Positions 9,073 through 18,040 of a stretch of DNA of 64,000 bases are shown in pieces (the first letter of the stretch is position 1; every line of letters starts with the position of its first letter). Made by a program: the position numbers and the translations under genes. Source of the DNA: Bacteroidota bacterium (lineage in GTDB: Bacteria; Bacteroidota; Ignavibacteria; Kapaibacteriales; Kapaibacteriaceae). The notes under the pieces are model-generated. The model saw only the letters and a list, made by a program, of their open reading frames with translations, was not told where the DNA came from and did not search any database. The DNA is taken from positions 670,439-734,438 of the forward strand of contig JAFDZT010000002.1 of NCBI GenBank assembly GCA_018266735.1, in the 5' to 3' direction.

Positions 9073-11967
9073 ATGCCCACGCATCCACGCCTCGTCCATG
9101 ATCGATTCGTTCACCGCCACATTGGACCGAACCCTGCCGAGATCGAGCAGATGTTGCGGACCGTCAATGCCTCGACGCTCGATCAGCTGATCGGCGAAAC
9201 GGTCCCGTCGAAGATCCGGCTCTCGGCGCCATTGGATCTGCCGACCGCACAAACAGAAGAAGATTACCTTGAGCATCTCAAGGGCATTGCGGCACAGAAC
9301 GTTGTCGCGAAGAGCTACATCGGCATGGGCTACTATGACACGTTCACGCCGCCGGTGATCCTGCGCAACGTGGTCGAGAATCCGGGCTGGTACACACAGT
9401 ACACGCCGTATCAGGCAGAGATCGCCCAGGGACGCCTTGAGTCGCTCCTCAACTTCCAGACCATGGTCATCGATCTGACCGGACTCGAGATCACCAATGC
9501 ATCGCTGCTCGACGAAGCAACGGCCGCGGCCGAGGCCATGCATTTGATGTATGGTTCGCGCGCGAAGGCGCTGAGCGATGCGGGTGCGAACGTCTTGTTC
9601 GTGGACGAGAACGTGTTCCCGCAAACGCTCGACGTGTTGCTCACACGAGCAGAGCCACTCGGCATTCAGATCGAAGTGGGCTCGTGGGAATCGTATGCCT
9701 TCACGAACAAGGTCTTCGGCGCCTACATCCAGTATCCGGCCGGTGATGGTTCCGTGCGCGACTATGCTGCGTTCTGCGAACGCGCTCATGCCAACGGTTC
9801 GCTCGTCACGGCAGGATGCGACCTCTTGTCGCTCTGTCTGCTCACCCCTCCCGGTGAATGGGGTGCCGATGTTGCCGTCGGCTCGGCACAACGCTTTGGT
9901 GTACCGCTTGGGTATGGTGGACCGCATGCAGGGTTCATGAGCACACGCGAGGCCTTCAAGCGTTCGATGCCCGGACGGATCATTGGCGTTTCCGTGGATG
10001 CGCAGAACAACATCGCCTTCCGGATGGCACTGCAAACACGCGAGCAACACATCCGTCGCGACAAGGCCACATCGAACATTTGCACGGCGCAGGCACTGCT
10101 TGCCAACGTCTCGGCCATGTATGCAGTGTATCACGGACCGAAGGGTCTGCGTGATATCGCAGAGCGCGTGCACATCCTTGCAAGTGCAGCGGCCATGACC
10201 TTGCGCGATGCCGGCGTGGTGGTGAACACGACGAGCTTCTTCGACACCTTTACCGTGGCCTGCAACGCACCAGCTGTGCATGCGGCGGCCGAGGCGGCAC
10301 GGATCAACTTCCGCGCCATCGACGCCAACACGGTGGGCATCTCGCTCGACGAAACAACGTCGCCTTCCGATGTCCTCGCTCTTGTCAACGTCATCCTGCA
10401 AGCACAAGGTCTGGCACCCATCGATCGTGCCGCACTCGACACGTCGATCACGGCCACGAAGAGCTCCTTCCCAGAGTCACTCCGTCGCACCTCGGCCTAT
10501 CTCACGCACAGCGTCTTCAATAGCTTCCATGCCGAACACGAGATGTTGCGGTATATCAAGCGACTCGAGAACAAGGACCTGTCATTGGCCCACTCCATGA
10601 TCCCGTTGGGATCGTGCACGATGAAGCTCAATGCCACAGCAGAGATGATGCCGATCACTTGGCCGGAGTTCAATCGCATCCATCCGTTCGCGCCTACATC
10701 GCAAACACAAGGCTATCAGCGCATCTTCCGCGATCTCGAGCAATGGCTCTGTGAGATCACCGGTTTCGATGCCATGTCGCTCCAGCCCAATGCCGGCGCG
10801 CAAGGTGAGTATGCAGGTCTGCTCGTGATCCGCGCCTATCATCGCGCACGCAACGAAGCGCATCGCGATGTGGTGCTCATTCCCTCGTCCGCTCACGGAA
10901 CGAATCCTGCCAGTGCCGTCATGGCCGGCATGAAGGTCGTGGTGGTGGCCTGCGACGATCAGGGCAACATCGTAGTCGACGATATGCGCGCCAAGGCCGA
11001 GCAACACAGCGCCAACCTTGCCGCCCTCATGGTCACCTACCCTTCCACCCATGGCGTGTTCGAAGAGTCCATCCAAGAAGTATGTGCCATCATCCATCAG
11101 CATGGTGGACGTGTGTACATGGACGGCGCGAACATGAATGCGCAAGTTGGTCTTACGAGTCCGCGCAACATCGGTGCCGATGTCTGTCACTTGAACCTGC
11201 ACAAAACGTTCTGCATTCCGCACGGCGGTGGTGGCCCCGGTATGGGCCCCATTGGTGTGGTGGCCGATCTTGCACCGTACTTGCCGGGTCACTCCGTGAT
11301 CGCCCCAAATGCCAACGCCACCATGCCCACATCGGCCGTCAGCGCGGCTCCGTGGGGCAGTGCCTCCATCCTGCTCATCTCGCATGCCTACATTGCCATG
11401 ATGGGTGGCGATGGACTTACGCAGGCAACGAAGCTGGCCATTCTGAATGCGAACTATATCAAGACGCGACTCGAGCAAGAATTCAAGATCCTCTATGTGG
11501 GCACGAACGGTCGCGTGGCGCACGAGATGATCGTCGACATGCGGGACTACAAGCAACGTGGCGGGATCGAAGTAGAGGACATTGCAAAGCGCCTCATGGA
11601 CTATGGCTATCATGCGCCGACCGTGTCGTTCCCTGTAGCGGGAACGCTCATGATCGAGCCAACGGAGTCGGAAGCAAAGGCAGAGCTCGACCGATTCTGT
11701 GATGCGCTCATTTCCATCCGTTCAGAGATGGAGGCCATCTGCAATGGTCAGGCCCACGCTACCGACAACGTGCTCAAGAACGCACCGCACACACAATACG
11801 TGGCCATCGCCGATGAATGGTCGCACACCTATACACGTCAACAGGCCGTGTATCCATTGCCATGGGTACGCGACCGTAAGTTCTGGCCAAGTGTTGGTCG
11901 TGTGAACAATTCCCACGGCGACCGCGTGCTCGTCTGTACCTGTCCACCAATGGAAGCCTACATGTGA
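9073..11967 (+). CDS. gcvP: Glycine dehydrogenase (decarboxylating), P-protein
   Basis: This is the P-protein of the glycine cleavage system. It decarboxylates glycine with pyridoxal phosphate and passes the aminomethyl group to the lipoyl arm of GcvH. At 964 residues it is the single-chain (fused alpha-beta) type found in proteobacteria, plants and many Bacteroidota. The N-terminus has the hallmark '[14 protein letters not shown]'. The PLP-binding lysine lies in 'HLNLHKTF' (about residue 710), followed by the glycine-rich '[12 protein letters not shown]'. An in-frame ATG lies 33 bases upstream, but the conserved N-terminus begins after the ATG at 9073. The T- and H-proteins are not in the window. 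The stop overlaps the GyrI-like gene by one base. Confidence 0.97.
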   Translation: MPTHPRLVHDRFVHRHIGPNPAEIEQMLRTVNASTLDQLIGETVPSKIRLSAPLDLPTAQTEEDYLEHLKGIAAQNVVAKSYIGMGYYDTFTPPVILRNVVENPGWYTQYTPYQAEIAQGRLESLLNFQTMVIDLTGLEITNASLLDEATAAAEAMHLMYGSRAKALSDAGANVLFVDENVFPQTLDVLLTRAEPLGIQIEVGSWESYAFTNKVFGAYIQYPAGDGSVRDYAAFCERAHANGSLVTAGCDLLSLCLLTPPGEWGADVAVGSAQRFGVPLGYGGPHAGFMSTREAFKRSMPGRIIGVSVDAQNNIAFRMALQTREQHIRRDKATSNICTAQALLANVSAMYAVYHGPKGLRDIAERVHILASAAAMTLRDAGVVVNTTSFFDTFTVACNAPAVHAAAEAARINFRAIDANTVGISLDETTSPSDVLALVNVILQAQGLAPIDRAALDTSITATKSSFPESLRRTSAYLTHSVFNSFHAEHEMLRYIKRLENKDLSLAHSMIPLGSCTMKLNATAEMMPITWPEFNRIHPFAPTSQTQGYQRIFRDLEQWLCEITGFDAMSLQPNAGAQGEYAGLLVIRAYHRARNEAHRDVVLIPSSAHGTNPASAVMAGMKVVVVACDDQGNIVVDDMRAKAEQHSANLAALMVTYPSTHGVFEESIQEVCAIIHQHGGRVYMDGANMNAQVGLTSPRNIGADVCHLNLHKTFCIPHGGGGPGMGPIGVVADLAPYLPGHSVIAPNANATMPTSAVSAAPWGSASILLISHAYIAMMGGDGLTQATKLAILNANYIKTRLEQEFKILYVGTNGRVAHEMIVDMRDYKQRGGIEVEDIAKRLMDYGYHAPTVSFPVAGTLMIEPTESEAKAELDRFCDALISIRSEMEAICNGQAHATDNVLKNAPHTQYVAIADEWSHTYTRQQAVYPLPWVRDRKFWPSVGRVNNSHGDRVLVCTCPPMEAYM

Positions 11968-12434
11968 TGAACGACATTGAGATCGTACAAACCGAAGAGC
12001 AACTCACGGCCTCCATTCATTTGATCGTGGGCGGTCCAGACATGCCGAACGTGATGGACGCTGCCATACAGGAGCTCTATGCCACCGTTCTCGGTCAAGG
12101 TGCCGAACCAACGGGTCCGCTCTTCTCCTACCACCACCGCCGTCCTTCCGACACCTTCGACTTCGAGATCGGCGTACCGGTGAACAAGGCAATCGCCCCT
12201 ACCGGTCGCGTCCAACCAAGCATCCTCCCCGCCGTCACCGTTGCCCGAGCCATCTATCGCGGTCCGTACGAAGGACTCTCAAGCGGATGGCAAGAGATGA
12301 TGAGCAAGGTGGCCGAAGCCAACCTGGAAACAGCCGATCGATTCTGGGAACGCTACGTGAAAGGTCCGATGGAAGCGCAAGGTCCGGAAGACTATGAAAC
12401 GGAATTGAACTGGGTGATCACGAAAAACGGATGA
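11967..12434 (+). CDS. GyrI-like small-molecule-binding domain protein
   Basis: This stand-alone domain of 155 residues is of the GyrI/AraC effector-binding (SRPBCC-like) type, with the characteristic 'ARAIYRGPYEGLSSGWQEMM' turn and 'WERYVKGP' near the end. There is no DNA-binding domain. Related proteins bind hydrophobic small molecules or hydrolyse cyclopropane-containing toxins; nothing here identifies a ligand. The ATG overlaps the gcvP stop (TGATG), so translation is probably coupled, although no metabolic link to glycine cleavage is evident. Confidence 0.8.
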   Translation: MNDIEIVQTEEQLTASIHLIVGGPDMPNVMDAAIQELYATVLGQGAEPTGPLFSYHHRRPSDTFDFEIGVPVNKAIAPTGRVQPSILPAVTVARAIYRGPYEGLSSGWQEMMSKVAEANLETADRFWERYVKGPMEAQGPEDYETELNWVITKNG

Positions 12435-12446
12435 ACGGCAACTCCA

Positions 12447-12863
12447 ATGGGTAAGCTCGCAAAGGTAAAAACCACTGAGAACAGTGAAAGTGTCGAGGAC
12501 TTTCTCAACGGCATTCAAGACGAGCGGAAACGTGCCGACAGTTTCCTCCTCCTCAAGATGATGCAGACCGTTTCGAAGCAAGAACCGAAAATGTGGGGTG
12601 GTTCGATCGTTGGCTTCGGAAAGATGATCTATAAAAGTCCAACGTCAGGTCGTGAAGTCGAATGGTTCATCATCGGCTTCTCCCCTCGCAAAGCCGCCCT
12701 AACGATCTACGTGATGAACGTTGATGTCCACGCAGACGCACTGAAGTCGTTGGGCAAACACAAGACGGGTGGCGGGTGCCTCTACATCAACAAACTCGAA
12801 GACATCGACATCAAGGTGCTGAAGAAGATCCTCGTTGCGACAGTGAAGAGTGCGAAGGGGTGA
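12447..12863 (+). CDS. DUF1801 (YdhG/YdeI-like) protein
   Basis: This small soluble protein of 138 residues has the DUF1801 pattern: an N-terminal helical 'SVEDFLNGIQDERKRADSF', 'KMWGGSIVGFG' in the middle, 'EWFIIGFSPRKAALTIYV', and a C-terminal 'GGGCLYINKLEDIDI' segment. The family is widespread and its biochemical role is not established. It lies 12 bases after the GyrI-like gene and is probably cotranscribed. It converges with the next minus-strand gene after only 7 bases. Confidence 0.88.
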   Translation: MGKLAKVKTTENSESVEDFLNGIQDERKRADSFLLLKMMQTVSKQEPKMWGGSIVGFGKMIYKSPTSGREVEWFIIGFSPRKAALTIYVMNVDVHADALKSLGKHKTGGGCLYINKLEDIDIKVLKKILVATVKSAKG

Positions 12864-12870
12864 AGGTGTA

Positions 12871-13635
12871 CTACCGAAGGGGATCCAACCTACCCTTTTC
12901 ACGGCATATCGAATCTATGACCGCTCGTTCTGGCGACTGCGCGAATTCTGTGCTCATCCATGCTTTGATCGGCATTTTCTTTAGTTCGTCGACATAGCAA
13001 TCGCAATAGGCACTCGAGTCAATAACATCTGTCCGGTCCGACTCCCGAATCTGCATTCCTAATCCTAGCCTGATGCCCTTCTCTAACGTAGGAGTCCACG
13101 CGAGGGCACTCGCTGAAGTGAACATACAATCGTTGAGATCGGACGATAGAGCGGCCTGACCTGACAATACTTTCGCAGCGACATCCGTGATCTTTCCGGA
13201 CTCGAGGTCATGCTTGTACTTCTGAACGAGATCTCGATCGGCGGTGATCTTAGTCGCCACGCAAACACAGTACTCTCGTCGCTTCGCTCTATCCGGGATG
13301 ACCTTCGTCATGTCCTCCATCAACATCGCAATGTCGACATCCACACCGTTGACCTTCACGATCTCGTGATGTGATCTGGTCATCCCAACGACGATAAAGG
13401 CAACAACCACACAGGCAACGCAGTTAGCCCCGTAGTACTTCCAGAACATTGCGGAACTGAGTTTGACGCGTTCACCGGTATGGCCGCTGACGATGAACCA
13501 GGTACTCACCAACAACAACAGCATTATCGGCAGCAACGGCGTGAGCCACGACGCTACCTGTCGACTGACCGATGCATACTCTGCACCGATCTGGACCGTG
13601 AAGAGACACCCAAGAACGTATTTTGTCTTATTCAT
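12871..13635 (-). CDS. Two-helix membrane protein with cysteine-rich exported domain, unknown
   Basis: I do not recognise a named family. The 254-residue chain has a short N-terminal segment, two hydrophobic helices (about residues 27-45 and 65-85) and a C-terminal domain of about 165 residues with cysteines at 'YCVCVA', 'NDCMF', 'AYCDCYVDEL' and 'SICREK'. Six or more cysteines suggest disulfides or a metal site if the domain is periplasmic. The ATG at 13635 is preferred over one 15 bases upstream because TACCTTG lies four bases before it, matching the leaderless promoter pattern seen elsewhere here. The gene is visibly more AT-rich than gcvP. Confidence 0.7.
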   Translation of the reverse strand: MNKTKYVLGCLFTVQIGAEYASVSRQVASWLTPLLPIMLLLLVSTWFIVSGHTGERVKLSSAMFWKYYGANCVACVVVAFIVVGMTRSHHEIVKVNGVDVDIAMLMEDMTKVIPDRAKRREYCVCVATKITADRDLVQKYKHDLESGKITDVAAKVLSGQAALSSDLNDCMFTSASALAWTPTLEKGIRLGLGMQIRESDRTDVIDSSAYCDCYVDELKKMPIKAWMSTEFAQSPERAVIDSICREKGRLDPLR

Positions 13636-13639
13636 CGCG

Positions 13640-13646
13640 CAAGGTA
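13640..13646 (-). promoter_or_regulatory. Leaderless-type -7 element
   Basis: On the minus strand TACCTTG is followed by four bases and then the ATG at 13635. No Shine-Dalgarno sequence is present. Confidence 0.35.
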
Positions 13647-13662
13647 CCAAAGCTCAAGTGAT

Positions 13663-14058
13663 TCAATGGAGTGCTATGAGCAGGAACACCACACTGAAGT
13701 ACGCCCACGACAGAGCGAACACAATGTGGATCGAGGTCTCGAACATCTTTCCTCTCCACAATGTGGAGGAGTACCCGAAGAATTGAACGGCGAGTCGCAC
13801 AAGCCAGAAGATCCCCATACCAAGCGACACACGGCGTCCGAGTTCTGTGTGCACAAGATCGCTCGCGGAGGTCAGACACAGCAGCCCCATGAGCAATAGA
13901 ATGATGGCGATGAAGACGAAATGAATGACCATCATTTCGCGATTGATCACGCTGAGTCGCGGCAATTCTGTGCTCCAACGAAAATACCTGGGGAAGCCAA
14001 CATGTGCCACCGCGAGAACGACGAACATCACGCCGATGATGCTAAGATGTAGTTCCAT
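13663..14058 (-). CDS. Four-helix integral membrane protein, unknown
   Basis: This 131-residue protein consists almost entirely of four predicted transmembrane helices. They are joined by short loops with conserved-looking polar motifs: 'VINREMMVIHF' before helix 2, 'LGRRVSLGMGIFWLVRL' and 'FGYSSTLWRGKMFETSIHI' between helices 3 and 4. The ATG at 14058 overlaps the end of the methyltransferase gene by 17 bases, so the two are probably translated together. No function can be assigned. Paired His/Glu/Arg residues inside or beside helices would suit a small membrane enzyme or carrier, but this is a guess. Confidence 0.75.
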   Translation of the reverse strand: MELHLSIIGVMFVVLAVAHVGFPRYFRWSTELPRLSVINREMMVIHFVFIAIILLLMGLLCLTSASDLVHTELGRRVSLGMGIFWLVRLAVQFFGYSSTLWRGKMFETSIHIVFALSWAYFSVVFLLIALH

Positions 14059-14806
14059 TGTGCCGTAGAACAAACGTTGTGATGAATGGTGTGATCTTCA
14101 GTTCTTGCTCAACACAAAGAGACGCAGCATCGAATGATCTCGTCCATGTACATTCGGAATGAAAATGCAAAGCTCCGATCGAATACGCCAGACCATTTGC
14201 GAGGTCACGGAGATGCTCAACGACGATCACACGACCTTTTGGCGAAAGTACCCTGTCGAGTTCTCGAAACAATGCATGTCGCTCCTCTGTGTTGCGGATC
14301 TCATGTGCGGATAGCAAGAGGAAGGCAACGTCCATGGAAGCGTCCGGGAGTTGAAGCGACGTCGACGCTACATGCCGTACGTCTGAGGGCAACGGATATG
14401 CAGCCCGTGCCCGACGGATGGACAGCTCGGTGTGTCGTTCAACATCATAGATGTCAAGGTGCACAAAGGTCGACGAAGAGAATCGTCTTTTCAGCAACGT
14501 GCTGAACTCGTCAAATCCTGCCGTGATCGACACGATCGTATCGACCTTCTCCAACGTGATACGATCAAGCCACTTGAGTGTGTAGAGATCCGAGAGATCA
14601 TACACGTACAAGGAAACAGCCATGGATGTGAAGGTGGAGGCTATGGTCAGGATCAACACAATATCGATAGCACTGCGAACCATCGGCTCCACCTGCTCTC
14701 GAATGAGCAAGAGAAGACATGCGCATGCCCCGGCGAACACATAGAAATGCCAATTGAAACGAATGACATTCCTCGATCCCTGAAGTGCCCCTCTTATCGC
14801 ATCCAT
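14042..14806 (-). CDS. Membrane-anchored class I SAM-dependent methyltransferase
   Basis: The 254-residue protein has two N-terminal transmembrane helices (about residues 20-36 and 48-67) followed by a Rossmann methyltransferase domain. Recognisable parts are 'VDTIVSITAGFDEFS' leading into motif I territory, an acidic strand end 'FVHLDIYD', the motif 'LQLPDASMDVAFLLLSAHEI' (motif IV) and 'LDRVLSPKGRVIVVEHL' (motif VI). The glycine-rich motif I is degenerate. The domain resembles the UbiE/Methyltransf_11 type, so a lipid or quinone substrate at the membrane is plausible but unproven. It overlaps the DUF2071 gene by 13 bases. A GTG at 14830 is an alternative start. Confidence 0.75.
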   Translation of the reverse strand: MDAIRGALQGSRNVIRFNWHFYVFAGACACLLLLIREQVEPMVRSAIDIVLILTIASTFTSMAVSLYVYDLSDLYTLKWLDRITLEKVDTIVSITAGFDEFSTLLKRRFSSSTFVHLDIYDVERHTELSIRRARAAYPLPSDVRHVASTSLQLPDASMDVAFLLLSAHEIRNTEERHALFRELDRVLSPKGRVIVVEHLRDLANGLAYSIGALHFHSECTWTRSFDAASLCVEQELKITPFITTFVLRHNGTTS

Positions 14807-15579
14807 CGTTCTTTTTTGCCCTTTTCCCACCGATATGGGATGTTCTCAAGGAAGGTGGCGCTCGCCAATCGCATCTCCGGAATGTGAAGCTGCTCCAACC
14901 TTTCAAAAGAATGCTCGATGATGTGAATCGGTGCCGGATCCCATCCGCTCCGCACTCCTTTGACGATCAACACCTCGCCTGAACGATCATCATACGAGAA
15001 TGTGAACGGCAAGGGGCCCTGATATCGCCGAGCTGTTCGATGATCCGGGAAGGGCGAACCAGGAGGTAGTGGAACGTTGGCGCGATCCGATACATCCGCC
15101 ACGACATGGATGCCGCCGTCATGAGACGAGATCTCAAGCATTTCACCTTGTTGCTTGACGTGCAGGTCGATCTTCGTGTAAGCGTAGGTTGTGAACACAT
15201 TACCAAGCGATCGCATCACGGAGCTATCCGTTTCAGATCCCAAGATGTACAAGCCTCGCATGACCCTTCCGGCCGCATTCCGATAGCGGACAAAGACCCG
15301 ATAGCCAACGAGGAAGAAATCACTTCCCAACCACTGCGGGAACCCTCGCGGACGTAGATGCTTGGTCCGAACCATGGCAACAGCCAGAAAAGCCCACTCG
15401 TTTTCGTAGGTATCAAGGGTGCAGCACGGCGGGATCAGTGGCTGGAGCCGATGGAACGGTACAGCGTACGTGAGAACGAGGGACGTTTCGAAGAATGCTT
15501 CTACCGGGAAGGGGTGCGATCGTAGGAAATGCGCCATCCTAAGAAGTTCTCGGTTGACCTGATCGGAGATGAAAGGCAT
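14794..15579 (-). CDS. DUF2071 (YqjF-like) family protein
   Basis: This 261-residue protein has the DUF2071 layout: an N-terminal 'LVLTYAVPFHRLQPLIPP' (in homologues the strand that places a ligand-facing pocket), 'WAFLAVAMVRTKHLRPRGFP', 'NEW...' and 'VFVRY' strands, and a C-terminal 'PIHIIEHSFERLEQL'. The fold is related to acetoacetate decarboxylase, but the catalytic lysine context cannot be judged here and the family's role is unknown. It overlaps the DoxX-like gene by about 40 bases if the ATG at 15579 is used. An alternative ATG at 15537 would start just past the upstream stop. Confidence 0.82.
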   Translation of the reverse strand: MPFISDQVNRELLRMAHFLRSHPFPVEAFFETSLVLTYAVPFHRLQPLIPPCCTLDTYENEWAFLAVAMVRTKHLRPRGFPQWLGSDFFLVGYRVFVRYRNAAGRVMRGLYILGSETDSSVMRSLGNVFTTYAYTKIDLHVKQQGEMLEISSHDGGIHVVADVSDRANVPLPPGSPFPDHRTARRYQGPLPFTFSYDDRSGEVLIVKGVRSGWDPAPIHIIEHSFERLEQLHIPEMRLASATFLENIPYRWEKGKKERWMR

Positions 15580-15961
15580 CGATATAGATCACAACGATCA
15601 ACAGCAATGCGAACACTGCGTTCATTCCTCCCCAAAGGAGAAGATCTCGTGCGAGGACGAACTCGAGGATATTCATGATCCCGACAACGGACATCTGGAA
15701 AACTGCAGTGATCTTCCACGCTTTACCGCGAAGGATCCAAAGTGCGAGCCCCATCTCCAGGATCCCGATCATAAGCGTCAACGGTCGGGCGAACTCGTTA
15801 CCAAGGATCCGTGCCACGATCAGCTCGTGTCGTGGCACGAGACCCAAGACCTTACAAAACAGTCCATTCCCCAACCAAATGGCGAAAAGCAGGAGTGTTA
15901 TGATCTGATGAGTGCGTGATCTCGATCGATCCCACGGTTGATAGAAAGTCGTTGTTGACAC
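15539..15961 (-). CDS. DoxX-like integral membrane protein
   Basis: This 140-residue protein has four hydrophobic helices with the DoxX-like pattern: 'IWLGNGLFCKVLGLVPRHELIV' after helix 1, then 'ARILG' and 'LTLMIGILEMGLALWIL', and a last helix 'MNAVFALLLIVVIYIDAF'. DoxX relatives are small membrane proteins often linked to redox or quinone processes; the precise role is unknown. The start codon is GTG at 15961. A possible -7 sequence, TATATTAG, lies about 41 bases upstream (16002-16009, minus). It is the first gene of the four-gene overlapping operon. Confidence 0.8.
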   Translation of the reverse strand: MSTTTFYQPWDRSRSRTHQIITLLLFAIWLGNGLFCKVLGLVPRHELIVARILGNEFARPLTLMIGILEMGLALWILRGKAWKITAVFQMSVVGIMNILEFVLARDLLLWGGMNAVFALLLIVVIYIDAFHLRSGQPRTS

Positions 15962-16042
15962 TTGCGCTCACTGTTCTTCAGATACATACGATGTTCAGAT
16001 CCTAATATACCGCCATCGTGAAAGAACACCCTCTCCGAAAGA

Positions 16043-16076
16043 TGGCCGACTCTCATACCTAATTGAGAGTCGGCCA
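16043..16076 (-). terminator. Strong hairpin between DoxX operon and the next small ORF
   Basis: A perfect 13-bp inverted repeat, TGGCCGACTCTCA at 16043-16055 and its complement at 16064-16076, surrounds an 8-base loop. Pyrimidine-rich sequence follows on the plus side ('ctttcttct'), and 'atctttc' follows on the minus side. It lies downstream of the small minus-strand ORF at 16186-16395 and upstream of the DoxX promoter, so it probably insulates them. Confidence 0.65.
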
Positions 16077-16185
16077 CTTTCTTCTAACCTACTGCCGTTC
16101 AAAGTTGTGAAAGAGGGGAATGGAACGTACAAGACATCGAACGGCAGCATTGCTGTGTGTACTCCCAGCATTCAGTATGTCACCT

Positions 16186-16395
16186 TTAGTTTCCGGTACC
16201 TCGATCAACGATCTCTATGGATGATATCTGCGTGAGATAGACCTCTGTCACCGTTCGCATTTGCGTCGAGTCGGCTGACACCATCACAACTGTCCCACTA
16301 TTCGTTGTTGCGATCGAGTTCACATTATCGAGTGTATACGAATGTTGCGTGCTCAGCAGTCCCAGGTAGAGCAGTATTGCAAGAAGTACGTCCAT
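16186..16395 (-). CDS. Small exported hypothetical protein (69 aa)
   Basis: This possible gene has a signal-like N-terminus ('MDVLLAILLYLGLLSTQHS') followed by about 50 residues predicted to be mostly beta strand ('GTVVMVSADSTQMRTVTEVYL'). An 'AGGGG' sequence lies 8 bases before the ATG, and a strong hairpin terminator follows in the right orientation. I recognise no family. It could be spurious, but the start signal and terminator fit a real gene. Confidence 0.4.
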   Translation of the reverse strand: MDVLLAILLYLGLLSTQHSYTLDNVNSIATTNSGTVVMVSADSTQMRTVTEVYLTQISSIEIVDRGTGN

Positions 16396-16508
16396 TGCTG
16401 AACCCCTTTGTTGTTCCGAGTTGTGTTGTACGTTCTGTTGCGAAACTCCGTACAATGGTTCAGGAGTCTTGGGTCAGTTGTGACGATTCTCGGACATTCA
16501 TTTTTCAA

Positions 16509-16516
16509 TAGTTTTG
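16509..16516 (+). promoter_or_regulatory. Leaderless-type -7 element, TAnnTTTG four bases before ATG
   Basis: TAGTTTTG fits the Bacteroidetes -7 consensus exactly. Only four bases separate it from the ATG at 16521, and there is no Shine-Dalgarno sequence. Transcription would start at or beside the start codon. Confidence 0.5.
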
Positions 16517-16520
16517 TGGC

Positions 16521-18032
16521 ATGGCATCGTCATCACGCAAACAGGCAATTTCCGACCTGCTCACGCTCGTTCGCGATCGTTCCGCGGACGGTTCGATGGC
16601 CATTGAACGGGCTCTTGGGACCAACACGGCCGTGCGAAAAGCAACACAGAAGCTCCTTTCTGAGGCGGATCAACACCTGCTCTCGAGTAATGATGAGCGT
16701 GCACTGTCGCGTGCCTTCGAGCAACTGCTGTCCGCTGCCGTGTCGATCGATGTCGGTCCACCGTTTGATTCGAGACCATGGACAGATACATTTCGATCGA
16801 TGCGGGATATGCTTGCCGCTCGAGTACTTCTCGCCTATGGATATCGTCATCCGGCACAACATGTGATCGTACGCCTCTTGGCGAGGGCGCGGAAGGCACA
16901 GATCACCTCCATCGAGATCATGTGTCTCTTTCAGCTCCGCATGTTCCTCTCGCTCCAGGGGAAACTGCGTGATGTCCAGCATGTCTCAGCCCAGATCAGT
17001 TCGCTCGTCCATCTCGAAGCACTTGAATTGGAGGCGGAAGGGTGGGAAGATGTTGCGACGGCCCTCGTGGCGAACAAGCGCATTTCACATCCCGCGAGTA
17101 TTCGACAGATCGAGAACATGGGCCGAAAGGCTGAAACGCTTCGGAAGAACTATGACAGGTGGGTGTTCCACGCAACGGCATTTCGCCTGCGTGGTCGCGC
17201 CATGCAACTTCGGAACGACTGGCACGGCGCACTTGCCGTGTGTGACGAGGCGGTGGAGTACTATCGCTCCCATCCCGAGTTCTCGTCCCCATCTCGGCTT
17301 GGCGAGTTCGTTCTACGGGCCATGGTGTGTCTCACCAAACTGAATGACCTAGACGGTGCTCGTCGACGTGCAGAGGCGGTCCGCCCACTTCTCGCACAGA
17401 ACACGGCCATGTGGATCATCGTCCTGGAGTACCTCTTCAATCTTGCCATGCGCGCAACGCGCTTACCCCTCGCTGCCGAGATCTGTGCAGAAGCGCGACG
17501 GTTTCACACTCGGACCTATACGGTTGCCCGTCGAGAGCGCTGGAAGTTTCGCGAAGTGGCCGTCTCGACACTAGCGCAAGTGTTCCCTTCCGATGTTGCC
17601 GAGATCGAGCGTCACTTGGGGTCGACGAGATATTATCTGAACAATGTGGAGCGGCGCATACCCAGTGTTGGTGCCGACAAGCAAGGCATGAATGCACAAC
17701 TGCTCTATGCGAAGGTTCTGTACTACCTCAATGCCAAACGATACTCCGATATCGTCGAACTGCGCGAGAGCATCGGCCTCTATGTGAAGCGTCATTTGTT
17801 GGGGGCCGCGTCGCAACGCACGGCAACGTTCTTTCGGATGCTCATGCGGATTTCGACGAACGAATTCGATGCAGATGCATGTGAGCGAGCTTGCGCACAC
17901 TTCGATGATCGATTGCGATTTGCGATCCCGGCCGGGAATGACGATGCCGAGCTCATCCCCTACGACGTGCTCTGGCGTGCCGTGCTCGACGTGTTGCGTC
18001 GCAATGCCACCGATACCCGTCGCCGTCGATAA
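16521..18032 (+). CDS. Helical-repeat (TPR-like) protein, unknown function
   Basis: This 503-residue, Arg/Ala/Leu-rich protein is made almost wholly of helices. Pairs such as 'WHGALAVCDEAVEYYRSHPE' and 'LNDLDGARRRAEAVRPLLAQN' match TPR spacing. There is no signal peptide, so it is probably cytoplasmic. The N-terminal 'AISDLLTLVRDRSADGSM' region resembles that of the protein at 52331-53707 in layout, and the two may be distant paralogues of a lineage-specific family. It lies 8 bases upstream of hrpB, whose promoter-like sequence overlaps its stop codon. No enzymatic motif is visible. Confidence 0.75.
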   Translation: MASSSRKQAISDLLTLVRDRSADGSMAIERALGTNTAVRKATQKLLSEADQHLLSSNDERALSRAFEQLLSAAVSIDVGPPFDSRPWTDTFRSMRDMLAARVLLAYGYRHPAQHVIVRLLARARKAQITSIEIMCLFQLRMFLSLQGKLRDVQHVSAQISSLVHLEALELEAEGWEDVATALVANKRISHPASIRQIENMGRKAETLRKNYDRWVFHATAFRLRGRAMQLRNDWHGALAVCDEAVEYYRSHPEFSSPSRLGEFVLRAMVCLTKLNDLDGARRRAEAVRPLLAQNTAMWIIVLEYLFNLAMRATRLPLAAEICAEARRFHTRTYTVARRERWKFREVAVSTLAQVFPSDVAEIERHLGSTRYYLNNVERRIPSVGADKQGMNAQLLYAKVLYYLNAKRYSDIVELRESIGLYVKRHLLGAASQRTATFFRMLMRISTNEFDADACERACAHFDDRLRFAIPAGNDDAELIPYDVLWRAVLDVLRRNATDTRRRR

Positions 18033-18040
18033 ATTGCACG

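Noticed and set aside
9052-10407. A 451-residue open frame antisense to gcvP
   Set aside because: Arg/His/Asp-rich composition with no domain pattern; it mirrors a highly conserved gene and arises from GC-rich third positions.
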